A DNA stretch of 5,620 bases, taken from contig CAMLKV010000172.1 in assembly GCA_946480635.1 (NCBI GenBank), positions 1-5,620 of the forward strand, written 5' to 3'. Every line of letters starts with the position of its first letter. Positions within the stretch are counted from its first letter, which is position 1. This document shows positions 1 through 5,576 of the stretch, in pieces. A program made the position numbers and the translations under genes. Source of the stretch: an uncultured Flavobacterium sp. Its GTDB lineage: Bacteria; Bacteroidota; Bacteroidia; Flavobacteriales; Flavobacteriaceae. A model generated the notes under the pieces. It did no database searches and had not been told where the DNA came from. It was given only the letters and a program-made list of their open reading frames with translations.

Positions 1-124
1 TGGTAAAAACAAAGATATCGAAATTAGCGAAACTGGACAGCCAAATGTAAATATTGCAGGTGGTAAAAACTCAGGAATTACTACACAAGTTATTGGTGGA
101 GTAAGAATTGGTTACCAATTCTAA
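1..124 (+). CDS. C-terminal end of an outer-membrane beta-barrel protein (5' truncated by window)
   Basis: Only the last 40 codons are present, read from base 2 and ending in TAA at 122-124. The fragment finishes with VIGGVRIGYQF. Alternating hydrophobic residues and a terminal aromatic (Phe) are the pattern of a final beta strand, the signal recognised by the BAM assembly machinery, so the product is probably an outer-membrane barrel. The upstream part is rich in Gly, Asn and Lys (GGKN, GKNKD), which would suit an extracellular or periplasmic loop. A strong terminator follows 20 bp after the stop, so this gene ends its transcript here. The family cannot be fixed from 40 residues. It may belong to the same PorT-like group as the next gene, which would make a run of barrel genes, but that is inference. 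It could also be another kind of protein ending in beta strands. Confidence 0.7.
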   Translation, partial: GKNKDIEISETGQPNVNIAGGKNSGITTQVIGGVRIGYQF

Positions 125-144
125 TTTACGATTTAAATAATCAC

Positions 145-173
145 AAAAAACCACGCTTTTAGTGTGGTTTTTT
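145..173 (+). terminator. Intrinsic terminator of the upstream barrel gene
   Basis: An A6 run (145-150) is followed by stem CCACGC (151-156), loop TTTTA (157-161), stem GTGTGG (162-167) and T6 (168-173). The stem has one G-U wobble; the flanking A and T runs can lengthen it. The T-tract lies on the plus-strand 3' side, as expected for the gene ending at 124. The stem is nearly the same as that of the terminator at 1089-1121. Confidence 0.88.
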
Positions 174-268
174 CGTTATAACATATTCATTTTCTTACAT
201 TTCATCGATAAAAAATTACCTGATAACGAAAATATAAACACTTCTGATAGTTAAAAAAATATAAATTT

Positions 269-276
269 TAGTTTTG
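269..276 (+). promoter_or_regulatory. Bacteroidota-type -7 box (TAnnTTTG) of the barrel gene
   Basis: TAGTTTTG matches the Bacteroidota sigma-70 -7 consensus TAnnTTTG at every fixed position. It lies 25 bp before the ATG at 302, which would give a leader of about 20 nt. No good -33 TTG is seen at the usual spacing (the region around 244-253 offers only CTG or TTA), so the upstream half is weak. The leader is A-rich (aacaaactaaa) and has no Shine-Dalgarno sequence, which is normal in this phylum. The rest of 174-301 is AT-rich and shows no other clear element. Confidence 0.6.
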
Positions 277-301
277 GTCAAAATTTAAAAAACAAACTAA
301 A

Positions 302-1069
302 ATGAAAAAAATTCTATTAACAGGTATTTCTGTAATGTTCTTTGGACTTACTAATGCCCAAGACACAAAATCCACTGGTAAAAACATTGAATTTGGTGCT
401 AAAGCTGGTTTAAATTTATCAATGATAAAAGCTAGCAAAGACGGAGATTCTAAAATGAAAGCAGGATTTCATGTTGGAGGTGTTGTTGAATTTAAATTCA
501 GTGACAAAATAGGACTTCAACCTGAACTAATGTACTCACAAGAAGGAGGAAAATATGAATATGTTGGAGTAGTTAGCCCTTCAGTTTATAACTCAGAACA
601 AGACATTACATTGAGTAAAATTATCTTACCAGTTATGTTTAAATATTATGTTATTGAAGGCTTAAGCATTGAAGCAGGACCACAATTAGACTACATAATT
701 AGTGCAAAATCTGACAATAATGTAACAGTAGTAGGAAGTAGTGGAGCAATTATGTACGATGTAGACATGGATGACAACCCTGGAACAGTTGTAGTTAGAC
801 AAGATGATGGCTCTATGGATTCTGCAAGAATTTACCATGATTATGGTTTAAACAAATTAAACTTTGGATTTAATTTAGGTGCAGGATATAAATTACCAAT
901 GGGGCTATTCTTTCAAGCTCGTTACAACTTAGGCTTAACAGACTTTGTTGACAATGGAGATTTTATGTCTGGTACAGTTGAAGGAACTACTTCACCTATT
1001 GATGCTAACCGAATGGGGAATTCAATGAAAAATTCAAATCTTCAAATTTCTGTTGGATACAAATTCTAA
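302..1069 (+). CDS. PorT-like outer-membrane beta-barrel protein, exported
   Basis: This is a 255-residue predicted outer-membrane protein. Residues 1-19 form a signal peptide: a Lys-Lys start, a hydrophobic core (ILLTGISVMFFGL) and a TNA|QD cleavage site. The mature part shows the landmarks of the PorT / outer-membrane beta-barrel domain group: a first strand FGAKAGLNLS (31-40), GLQPELMYSQEGG (71-83), ILPVMFKYY followed by LSIEAGPQLDYI (108-132), then FNLGAGYKLPMGLFFQARYNLG (190-211). It ends in LQISVGYKF (247-255), a terminal strand closing in Phe. Residues 137-182 are an Asp-rich stretch, probably an extracellular loop. The start is the only sensible ATG before the signal peptide and lies downstream of an exact -7 box. 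A terminator follows, so the gene is probably monocistronic. The family is often labelled PorT-like, but true PorT is a type IX secretion component and this similarity does not show that role. Substrate and function are unknown. Confidence 0.9.
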   Translation: MKKILLTGISVMFFGLTNAQDTKSTGKNIEFGAKAGLNLSMIKASKDGDSKMKAGFHVGGVVEFKFSDKIGLQPELMYSQEGGKYEYVGVVSPSVYNSEQDITLSKIILPVMFKYYVIEGLSIEAGPQLDYIISAKSDNNVTVVGSSGAIMYDVDMDDNPGTVVVRQDDGSMDSARIYHDYGLNKLNFGFNLGAGYKLPMGLFFQARYNLGLTDFVDNGDFMSGTVEGTTSPIDANRMGNSMKNSNLQISVGYKF

Positions 1070-1088
1070 TATTTTTTTAATTAGATAT

Positions 1089-1121
1089 AAAAAAAACCAC
1101 GCTAGAAGCGTGGTTTTTTTT
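1089..1121. terminator. Bidirectional intrinsic terminator between the two convergent barrel genes
   Basis: A8 (1089-1096), stem CCACGC (1097-1102), loop TAGAA (1103-1107), stem GCGTGG (1108-1113) and T8 (1114-1121). The stem is perfect and the A and T runs are symmetrical, so transcription from either side would yield a GC hairpin followed by eight U. It lies 19 bp after the plus-strand stop (1069) and 14 bp beyond the minus-strand stop (1136), and so serves both genes. Confidence 0.92.
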
Positions 1122-1135
1122 CAATTTACTATTTA

Positions 1136-1732
1136 TTACATTTTAAATCCAATACCTGCTTGAATTACCATATTCTTGGAACCAGAATCTTTAACTACCT
1201 CATTTAAACTTTGGGTAAAACGCCCAAAAATAAAAGCTCCACCATTAAAATTCAAAGAAAGACCACCTGCAATTGCTGTATCAAAACTATTCACATCATT
1301 TTCATCAGACACATTATTATCTGATTCTACTTTCTCAGACACTTTCATACCAAATTGTGGACCTGCTTCAATGCTAAAAACATTTCCTAGTTTAAGTTTT
1401 GCCAAAACAGGGACGTTTATATAATCAATTTTGTAAGTCACTTTATATGAATTACCAAGAAAAGGCTGTACGGTATTCTCAAAACCTTGTCTCGAATACA
1501 ACAACTCAGGTTGCAATGATAAAATTCTAGGCACCAACGGTACTTCGCCCATAAAACCTAAATGAAAACTAGTTCTTGGGTCTGGTCCTTCTTCAAAATC
1601 TCCTTTTGAAACTGTAGCATAATTTAAACCTCCTTTAATTCCAAACGAGGCTCCTGATTTATCTTGCGCAAATGCAGTAGATGCAAATACAAACAAAAAA
1701 GTTCCTAATGTTAAATTTTTAATTAATTTCAT
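1136..1732 (-). CDS. Small PorT-like outer-membrane beta-barrel protein, exported
   Basis: The predicted product has 198 residues. An in-frame TTG at 1762 would add ten residues before the signal sequence. I chose the ATG at 1732 because it directly begins a normal signal peptide (MKLIKNLTLGTFLFVFASTAFA, cut before QDK at residue 23). Family landmarks follow: SFGIKGGLNYA (29-39), LSLQPELLYSRQG (71-83), YINVPVLAKLKLG then FSIEAGPQFGMKVSEK (104-134), IAGGLSLNF and GAFIFGRFTQSLNEV (154-179), and a last strand VIQAGIGFKM (189-198). The protein closes in Met, with Phe two residues earlier, instead of the terminal Phe seen in both plus-strand barrels. The motif order matches the 302-1069 product, including IEAGPQ and a shared SDNNV. 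It is therefore probably a distant paralog, with a shorter loop between the conserved strands. The barrel call is strong from the family pattern; the function is unknown. Confidence 0.88.
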   Translation of the reverse strand: MKLIKNLTLGTFLFVFASTAFAQDKSGASFGIKGGLNYATVSKGDFEEGPDPRTSFHLGFMGEVPLVPRILSLQPELLYSRQGFENTVQPFLGNSYKVTYKIDYINVPVLAKLKLGNVFSIEAGPQFGMKVSEKVESDNNVSDENDVNSFDTAIAGGLSLNFNGGAFIFGRFTQSLNEVVKDSGSKNMVIQAGIGFKM

Positions 1733-1793
1733 ATCCAAAAATTTTAGTTTATAATTAAACAACGCTATATTTTTTAAAAAATTATATTATTTG
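1733..1793. promoter_or_regulatory. Divergent intergenic promoter region between the small barrel gene and xerD
   Basis: These 61 bases must hold the 5' signals of both genes and are almost entirely A and T. A 14-bp perfect palindrome, ATTTTTTAAAAAAT, lies at 1769-1782. Seven-of-eight matches to TAnnTTTG overlap its two arms: TATATTTT (1766-1773, +) for xerD and TAATTTTT (1784-1777, -) for the barrel gene. In sequence this AT-rich such matches arise easily, so the exact boxes are uncertain. No Shine-Dalgarno sequence is visible for either gene. Confidence 0.35.
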
Positions 1794-2699
1794 ATGCACA
1801 ACAATTGGGCCAAGTTTATCAAGAATTTTCAATCATATCTTAAAATAGAACGTGGATTATCACAAAATTCTATTGATAATTACACTCTAGATATTGAAAA
1901 ATTAACTCATTATTTATCTGAAAATCAAATTAATAAATCCCCCATAACGATAACCGAAGAAACTATTCAAGAATTCATTTATGATACTTCTAAAAAAGTA
2001 AATCCGAGAAGTCAAGCTAGAATAATTTCGGGATTAAAAAGCTTCTTTAACTATTTAATTTTTGAAGATTACAGAGCAGATAATCCTTTAGAATTGATAG
2101 AAGCACCTCGTTTAGGAAGAAAACTTCCAGACACATTAAACATTGAAGACATAGACAACTTAATAAATGCCATAGATTTATCTAGCAATGAAGGAGAACG
2201 CAACAGAGCCATGCTGGAAACACTTTATGGTTGTGGACTTCGTGTTTCAGAATTGGTCTCAGTTAAGATATCAGATTTATTTTTTGATGAAGGTTTTATA
2301 AAAATAACTGGAAAAGGAAACAAGCAACGATTTGTTCCAATAAGTCCATTAACTCAAAAATATATCCAGATTTACAAAAATGAAGTACGTCCACATTTAC
2401 CCATTCAAAAGGAATTTAGTGACACTTTGTTTTTAAATAGAAGAGGAAAACAACTTACTAGAGCAATGATTTTTACAATTATAAAAGACTTAGCTAAAAA
2501 AATAAACCTCAACAAAACTATAAGTCCACACACGTTTCGTCATTCATTTGCAACTCACTTGCTAGAAAATGGTGCCGATTTACGATCTATCCAACTTATG
2601 CTTGGTCATGAATCAATAACCACAACCGAAATTTACATGCATGTTGACAGGAAACATTTAAACCAAGTAATGCAGACTTTTCACCCTAGAAATAAATAA
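1794..2699 (+). CDS. xerD: Site-specific tyrosine recombinase, XerD-type
   Basis: This 301-residue protein is close to the usual Xer length of about 300. The N-terminal SAM-like core-binding domain covers roughly residues 1-95 (FQSYLKIERGLSQNSIDNY, then ARIISGLKSFFNYL). The catalytic domain follows from about 110 to 290. All active-site residues of tyrosine recombinases are visible, counted from the ATG at 1794: Arg150 in GCGLRVSEL, Lys174 in GKGNKQR, His246 and Arg249 in SPHTFRHSFATH, His272 in LGHES, and the nucleophile Tyr281 in EIYMHV. The HPR near the C terminus also resembles XerD. Xer proteins act with FtsK at the dif site to resolve chromosome dimers into monomers. A TTG lies directly before the ATG; I prefer the ATG. 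No phage or transposon genes flank it, which favours a housekeeping Xer over an integrase. XerC and XerD are hard to separate without a tree. Confidence 0.9.
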   Translation: MHNNWAKFIKNFQSYLKIERGLSQNSIDNYTLDIEKLTHYLSENQINKSPITITEETIQEFIYDTSKKVNPRSQARIISGLKSFFNYLIFEDYRADNPLELIEAPRLGRKLPDTLNIEDIDNLINAIDLSSNEGERNRAMLETLYGCGLRVSELVSVKISDLFFDEGFIKITGKGNKQRFVPISPLTQKYIQIYKNEVRPHLPIQKEFSDTLFLNRRGKQLTRAMIFTIIKDLAKKINLNKTISPHTFRHSFATHLLENGADLRSIQLMLGHESITTTEIYMHVDRKHLNQVMQTFHPRNK

Positions 2700-2723
2700 A
2701 AAAATCCTTCTTTCGAAGGATTT
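2698..2723. terminator. Terminator shared by convergent xerD and hisS, stronger for hisS
   Basis: A perfect 9-bp inverted repeat, AAATCCTTC (2702-2710) and GAAGGATTT (2715-2723), encloses the loop TTTC. On the minus strand the hairpin is followed by seven T (complement of 2698-2704), and it begins only 3 bp after the hisS stop, so it is a good hisS terminator. On the plus strand the T-tract is short and broken (TTTAAATTATTTT), so it should be weaker for xerD, whose stop codon (2697-2699) touches the element. Confidence 0.85.
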
Positions 2724-2726
2724 AAA

Positions 2727-4151
2727 TTATTTTAAAATATTTTTTAAAGATTCAAAATCTACCGTTTGCTGTTCACCAGATGCAAGATTTTTTACATTGT
2801 AAACATTGTTTTGCACTTCCTCACCTCCTACTATAACAGCATATGGAATTCCTCGTTTATCTGCATGCTGAAACTGTTTACCAATTTTAGCAGCATCAGG
2901 ATACATTTCAACTTTTATTCCTTCGTTACGAAGTTTTGAAATGGCTTTCATGGCATATTTAGCTTCTGTTTCACCAAAATTCAAGAAAATTGCTTTTGAT
3001 GTAGAAGTCACTGTTTCTGGAAACAACCCTAATTCTTCTATAACCAGATAAATTCTATCTAAACCGAATGAAATACCTACTCCACTCATATTCTTTAAAC
3101 CAAAAATACCAGTCAAGTCATCATATCTACCACCGCCTCCAATCGAACCAATTGAAACCGTTTTTGGTGCTGCTACCTCAAAAATAGCTCCTGTATAATA
3201 GTTTAATCCTCTTGCCAGAGTTACATCCAAATCTAGTTTTGATTCTTTCAATCCAATTTCCAGTACATTTTCACAAATAAAACGAAGTTCTTCAACTCCT
3301 TTCAATCCTTCTTGTGAAGTAGACAATAATTGAGATAGTTTTTCTAACTTCTCTGTTATTGTTCCAGTGAAATTGAATAGCGGTTGTACTTTAACGATTG
3401 CTTCTTCAGAAATTCCTTTTTCAAGCATTTCTTTTTTTACTCCGTCTTCACCAATTTTATCTAATTTATCAAGGGCAACTGTAAAATCAATTAATTTGTC
3501 CGAAGCACCAATAACCTCGGCAATACCTGATAAAACTTTACGATTATTGATTTTGACAGTTACTCCTTTTAATCCTAAATCAGAAAAAACAGCATCATAC
3601 AATTGCACCAATTCCACTTCTTGCCACAATGATGTAGAACCAACCACATCAGCGTCACACTGATAAAATTCTCTAAAACGTCCTTTTTGAGGTCTATCGG
3701 CACGCCAAACAGGTTGAATTTGGTATCTTTTAAAAGGAAATTCAATTTCGTTTTGATGTTGCACAACATAACGAGCAAAAGGTACGGTTAAGTCGTAACG
3801 AAGTGCTTTTTCAGAAATCTTACTTGTAAACTTATTCAACTCAACTAATTCTTCAACCGAAATTGTTTCAGCAGAATTCATTTGCAATGATTCTATAGTC
3901 CTTGGCAATTCTATTTTCTGTTTATTGAAAAAATAATTACCTGAATTTAAAATCTTAAAAATCAATCTATCTCCTTCTTCTCCATATTTACCCATCAAGG
4001 TTTCTGAGTTTTCGAAAGTAGGAGTTTCGATAGGCTGATAACCAAATCTTTCAAAATGGGTACGTATAGTATTAAAAATATAATTACGTTTTGCCACTTC
4101 GATTGGAGAAAAATCTCTTGTCCCTTTAGGAATGCTTGGTTTTTGAGCCAT
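2727..4151 (-). CDS. hisS: Histidyl-tRNA synthetase
   Basis: This class II aminoacyl-tRNA synthetase activates histidine with ATP and charges tRNA-His in the cytoplasm. The 474 residues run: KGTRDFSP near the N terminus (9-16); the motif 1 region [12 protein letters not shown] (36-47); [13 protein letters not shown] (117-129); motif 2, [20 protein letters not shown] (147-166), with Arg150 as the expected ATP-contacting arginine; the histidine-specific loop RGLNYYTG (314-321); motif 3, [11 protein letters not shown] (357-367), preceded by GGGGRYDDL (338-346); and a C-terminal anticodon-binding domain from about 385, with [22 protein letters not shown] typical of it. About 45 residues (72-116) lie between KILNSG and LRYDLT where E. 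coli HisRS has a short link, which explains the length above the 424 residues of E. coli. The ATG at 4151 gives the expected [16 protein letters not shown] start. The gene is alone on its strand, with its own terminator. The identification is firm. Confidence 0.97.
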   Translation of the reverse strand: MAQKPSIPKGTRDFSPIEVAKRNYIFNTIRTHFERFGYQPIETPTFENSETLMGKYGEEGDRLIFKILNSGNYFFNKQKIELPRTIESLQMNSAETISVEELVELNKFTSKISEKALRYDLTVPFARYVVQHQNEIEFPFKRYQIQPVWRADRPQKGRFREFYQCDADVVGSTSLWQEVELVQLYDAVFSDLGLKGVTVKINNRKVLSGIAEVIGASDKLIDFTVALDKLDKIGEDGVKKEMLEKGISEEAIVKVQPLFNFTGTITEKLEKLSQLLSTSQEGLKGVEELRFICENVLEIGLKESKLDLDVTLARGLNYYTGAIFEVAAPKTVSIGSIGGGGRYDDLTGIFGLKNMSGVGISFGLDRIYLVIEELGLFPETVTSTSKAIFLNFGETEAKYAMKAISKLRNEGIKVEMYPDAAKIGKQFQHADKRGIPYAVIVGGEEVQNNVYNVKNLASGEQQTVDFESLKNILK

Positions 4152-4306
4152 TTTTTAGAATTATGAGTTATGAATTATGAGTTATGAATATTGGTTAAAC
4201 AAAAACCTGATTCATAATAAGGAGTACAAATATCTTACATTTTAGAGTAATAGTAAAATTTTAGTCGCAATTGTAACAAAAAACGCATTTTGGTTACTCA
4301 TTAGCT
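4152..4306. promoter_or_regulatory. Divergent intergenic region between hisS and the ABC permease gene
   Basis: This 155-bp spacer must carry the promoters of both divergent genes. No exact TAnnTTTG is found on either strand. The nearest are seven-of-eight matches: TACATTTT at 4236-4243 (+) and GATATTTG at 4234-4227 (-). Neither has a convincing -33 TTG, so no promoter is called with confidence. The region contains the heptamer repeat next to hisS and an imperfect hairpin near the permease start: GTAACAAAA (4273-4281) against TTTT-G-GTTAC (4288-4297), with one bulged base and a 6-nt loop. Confidence 0.4.
4158..4189. repeat. Heptanucleotide tandem repeat (GARTTAT) just upstream of hisS
   Basis: Reading the plus strand, GAATTAT and GAGTTAT alternate twice (4158-4185), followed by a partial fifth unit, GAAT. 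The 14-bp double unit is repeated exactly. It begins 7 bp before the hisS start codon, so if transcription starts further upstream it lies within the hisS leader as (TCATAAC/TCATAAT) units. It has no self-complementary structure of its own. The role, if any, is unknown. Confidence 0.85.
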
Positions 4307-5548
4307 ATGGTAGGATTGTTTAGAGAAAATGTTAAGATTGCATTAGGTTCTATAAGAACTCAATTGCTTCGCACGGTATTAACAGTACTTATTATTGGTA
4401 TTGGTATTATGGCACTTGTAGGTATTTTAACAGTGGTTTCTGCACTTGAGAATACACTGTCTAAAGATTTTGCTTCAATGGGTTCCAATACTTTTACGCT
4501 TAACCAATATGACAATTTAACCCGTACTCAAGGTAATGGAGAATTAAAAAAAATAAATCCTATCATTTCATATCCTGAAGCTATTGCTTTTAAAAAGAAT
4601 TTCAACTTCCCGTCTGCACACACATCTTTGTCTTTTACAGCCACTTCAAATGCCGAGGTTAAATTTGAAAGCAAAAAAACAGATCCTGAAGTTTCTGTTT
4701 TGGGGGTCGATGATTATTATACTGTTAACTCAGGCTTAGATGTCGTTAAAGGAAGGAATTTTACAGGTTTCGATATCGAAAACAACAATTATGTATGTAT
4801 TCTTGGTGCTGATTTTGAGAAAGAACTTTTAGCCGATGTCAATCCTATTGATAAAACAATTTCAATAAGAGGTGCTAAATTCAAAGTGATTGGTGTATTA
4901 AAAGAAAAAGGATCAACATTTGGAAATAGTCAAGATTTAAGAGTTTTAATTCCAATTCAAGTAGCAAGAACACTGTTTACAGCTCCTAACATTAATTATT
5001 CTACAAGTGTAATGATTGAGAAAAAAGAACTGCTTGATGAAGCTGTTGATAATGCAATTATTGCAATGCGTAAGGTTCGTAAATTGAGTCCTATAGAAGA
5101 TCAAAATTTTGGCGTTTCTAGAAGTGATGATTTAATAAATAAAATTCTAGGAATAACACAATATTTAGGGCTATCAGCTTGGGTTATTGGCGTTATTACC
5201 ATTTTTGGATCAACAATTGCTCTAATGAACATCATGTTGGTATCTGTAACCGAAAGAACTCGCGAAATAGGAACTAGAAAAGCTTTAGGCGCAAAAAGAA
5301 GCACCATTGCCATGCAGTTTTTTATGGAAACATTGGTTATTGGTCAATTGGGTGGATTAGTTGGAACCATTTTAGGAATATTAATTGGTTTTGGGTTCGC
5401 TTCTTTACTGGATTTTAAATTTGTGATTCCTTGGTTAGCTATAACTTCTGCTTTCTTGGTATGTTTTATTGTGGCAATAATTTCTGGATTGTATCCTGCA
5501 CTTAAAGCGGCGAAACTAGACCCTATCGAAGCATTACGCTACGAATAA
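4307..5548 (+). CDS. ABC transporter permease, MacB/FtsX family
   Basis: The 413-residue product is an inner-membrane subunit of a type VII (MacB-like) ABC transporter. Membrane segment 1 lies at about 22-45 ([20 protein letters not shown]). A large periplasmic MacB_PCD-type domain follows (about 46-280), including [22 protein letters not shown] and [11 protein letters not shown]. The FtsX domain has three more segments at about 287-313, 342-368 and 373-396. The cytoplasmic stretch [17 protein letters not shown] (315-331) is the coupling region that meets the ATPase. The C terminus, [20 protein letters not shown], is the standard ending of the family. Such permeases pair as dimers with a LolD/MacB-type ATPase to move lipoproteins, peptides or toxic compounds, or to work mechanically on periplasmic partners. 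No ATPase or membrane-fusion gene is in the window, so the substrate cannot be inferred. The ATG at 4307 is the first start after an in-frame TAA at 4274-4276. No Shine-Dalgarno sequence precedes it. Confidence 0.93.
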   Translation: MVGLFRENVKIALGSIRTQLLRTVLTVLIIGIGIMALVGILTVVSALENTLSKDFASMGSNTFTLNQYDNLTRTQGNGELKKINPIISYPEAIAFKKNFNFPSAHTSLSFTATSNAEVKFESKKTDPEVSVLGVDDYYTVNSGLDVVKGRNFTGFDIENNNYVCILGADFEKELLADVNPIDKTISIRGAKFKVIGVLKEKGSTFGNSQDLRVLIPIQVARTLFTAPNINYSTSVMIEKKELLDEAVDNAIIAMRKVRKLSPIEDQNFGVSRSDDLINKILGITQYLGLSAWVIGVITIFGSTIALMNIMLVSVTERTREIGTRKALGAKRSTIAMQFFMETLVIGQLGGLVGTILGILIGFGFASLLDFKFVIPWLAITSAFLVCFIVAIISGLYPALKAAKLDPIEALRYE

Positions 5549-5554
5549 TTTATG

Positions 5555-5576
5555 AAAAATCACCCTTTTAGGGTGA
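5555..5576 (-). terminator. Intrinsic terminator oriented for a minus-strand gene to the right
   Basis: TCACCC (5560-5565), loop TTTTA and GGGTGA (5571-5576) form a perfect 6-bp GC-rich hairpin. The run of T lies only on the minus-strand 3' side (complement of A5 at 5555-5559); on the plus strand the hairpin is followed by GTCCCATTC, with no T-tract. As a classical terminator it therefore suits a gene entering leftward from beyond the window. It lies 6 bp after the permease stop and could still protect that transcript's 3' end. Confidence 0.65.

Noticed and set aside
1..385. TGGTAAAAAC occurring three times (1-10, 61-70, 376-385)
   Set aside because: All three are in coding sequence and encode GKN in frame; a Lys/Asn-rich barrel protein in an A-rich genome readily repeats these codons. 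No wider repeat surrounds them.
1176..1424. 82-codon plus-strand frame inside the small barrel gene
   Set aside because: It is antisense to a gene with a clear signal peptide and family motifs; its translation shows no family features.
1733..1762. N-terminal extension of the small barrel protein from a TTG at 1762
   Set aside because: The ten extra residues would precede a complete signal peptide that begins at the ATG at 1732; the longer form makes no sense for an exported protein.
1791..1793. TTG as the xerD start codon
   Set aside because: An ATG follows immediately and gives the same protein less one residue; ATG is the better choice.
1794..2699. xerD as the integrase of a mobile element or integron
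   Set aside because: Length, motif set and C terminus fit housekeeping Xer proteins. There are no attachment-site repeats, tRNA gene, cargo genes or base-composition shift around it.
3367..3778. Open frames overlapping hisS on both strands (98 and 67 codons)
   Set aside because: They lie wholly inside a firmly identified hisS, have no recognisable motifs, and are expected in AT-rich coding sequence.
4158..4189. The heptamer array as a dif site or Xer core for the nearby xerD
   Set aside because: A dif site should be about 28 bp with two inverted 11-bp arms around a 6-bp centre; this is a direct repeat without that symmetry.
4158..4189. A CRISPR array
   Set aside because: The units are 7 bp and contiguous with no spacers, and no cas genes are present.
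4219..4224. AAGGAG, a Shine-Dalgarno-like sequence on the plus strand
   Set aside because: No ATG, GTG or TTG lies at a usable distance downstream, and the frames there close quickly. Genes in this window do not use Shine-Dalgarno sites, so it is probably chance.
5101..5313. 70-codon minus-strand frame inside the permease gene
   Set aside because: It opposes the conserved FtsX domain and [10 protein letters not shown] region, and its product shows nothing recognisable.
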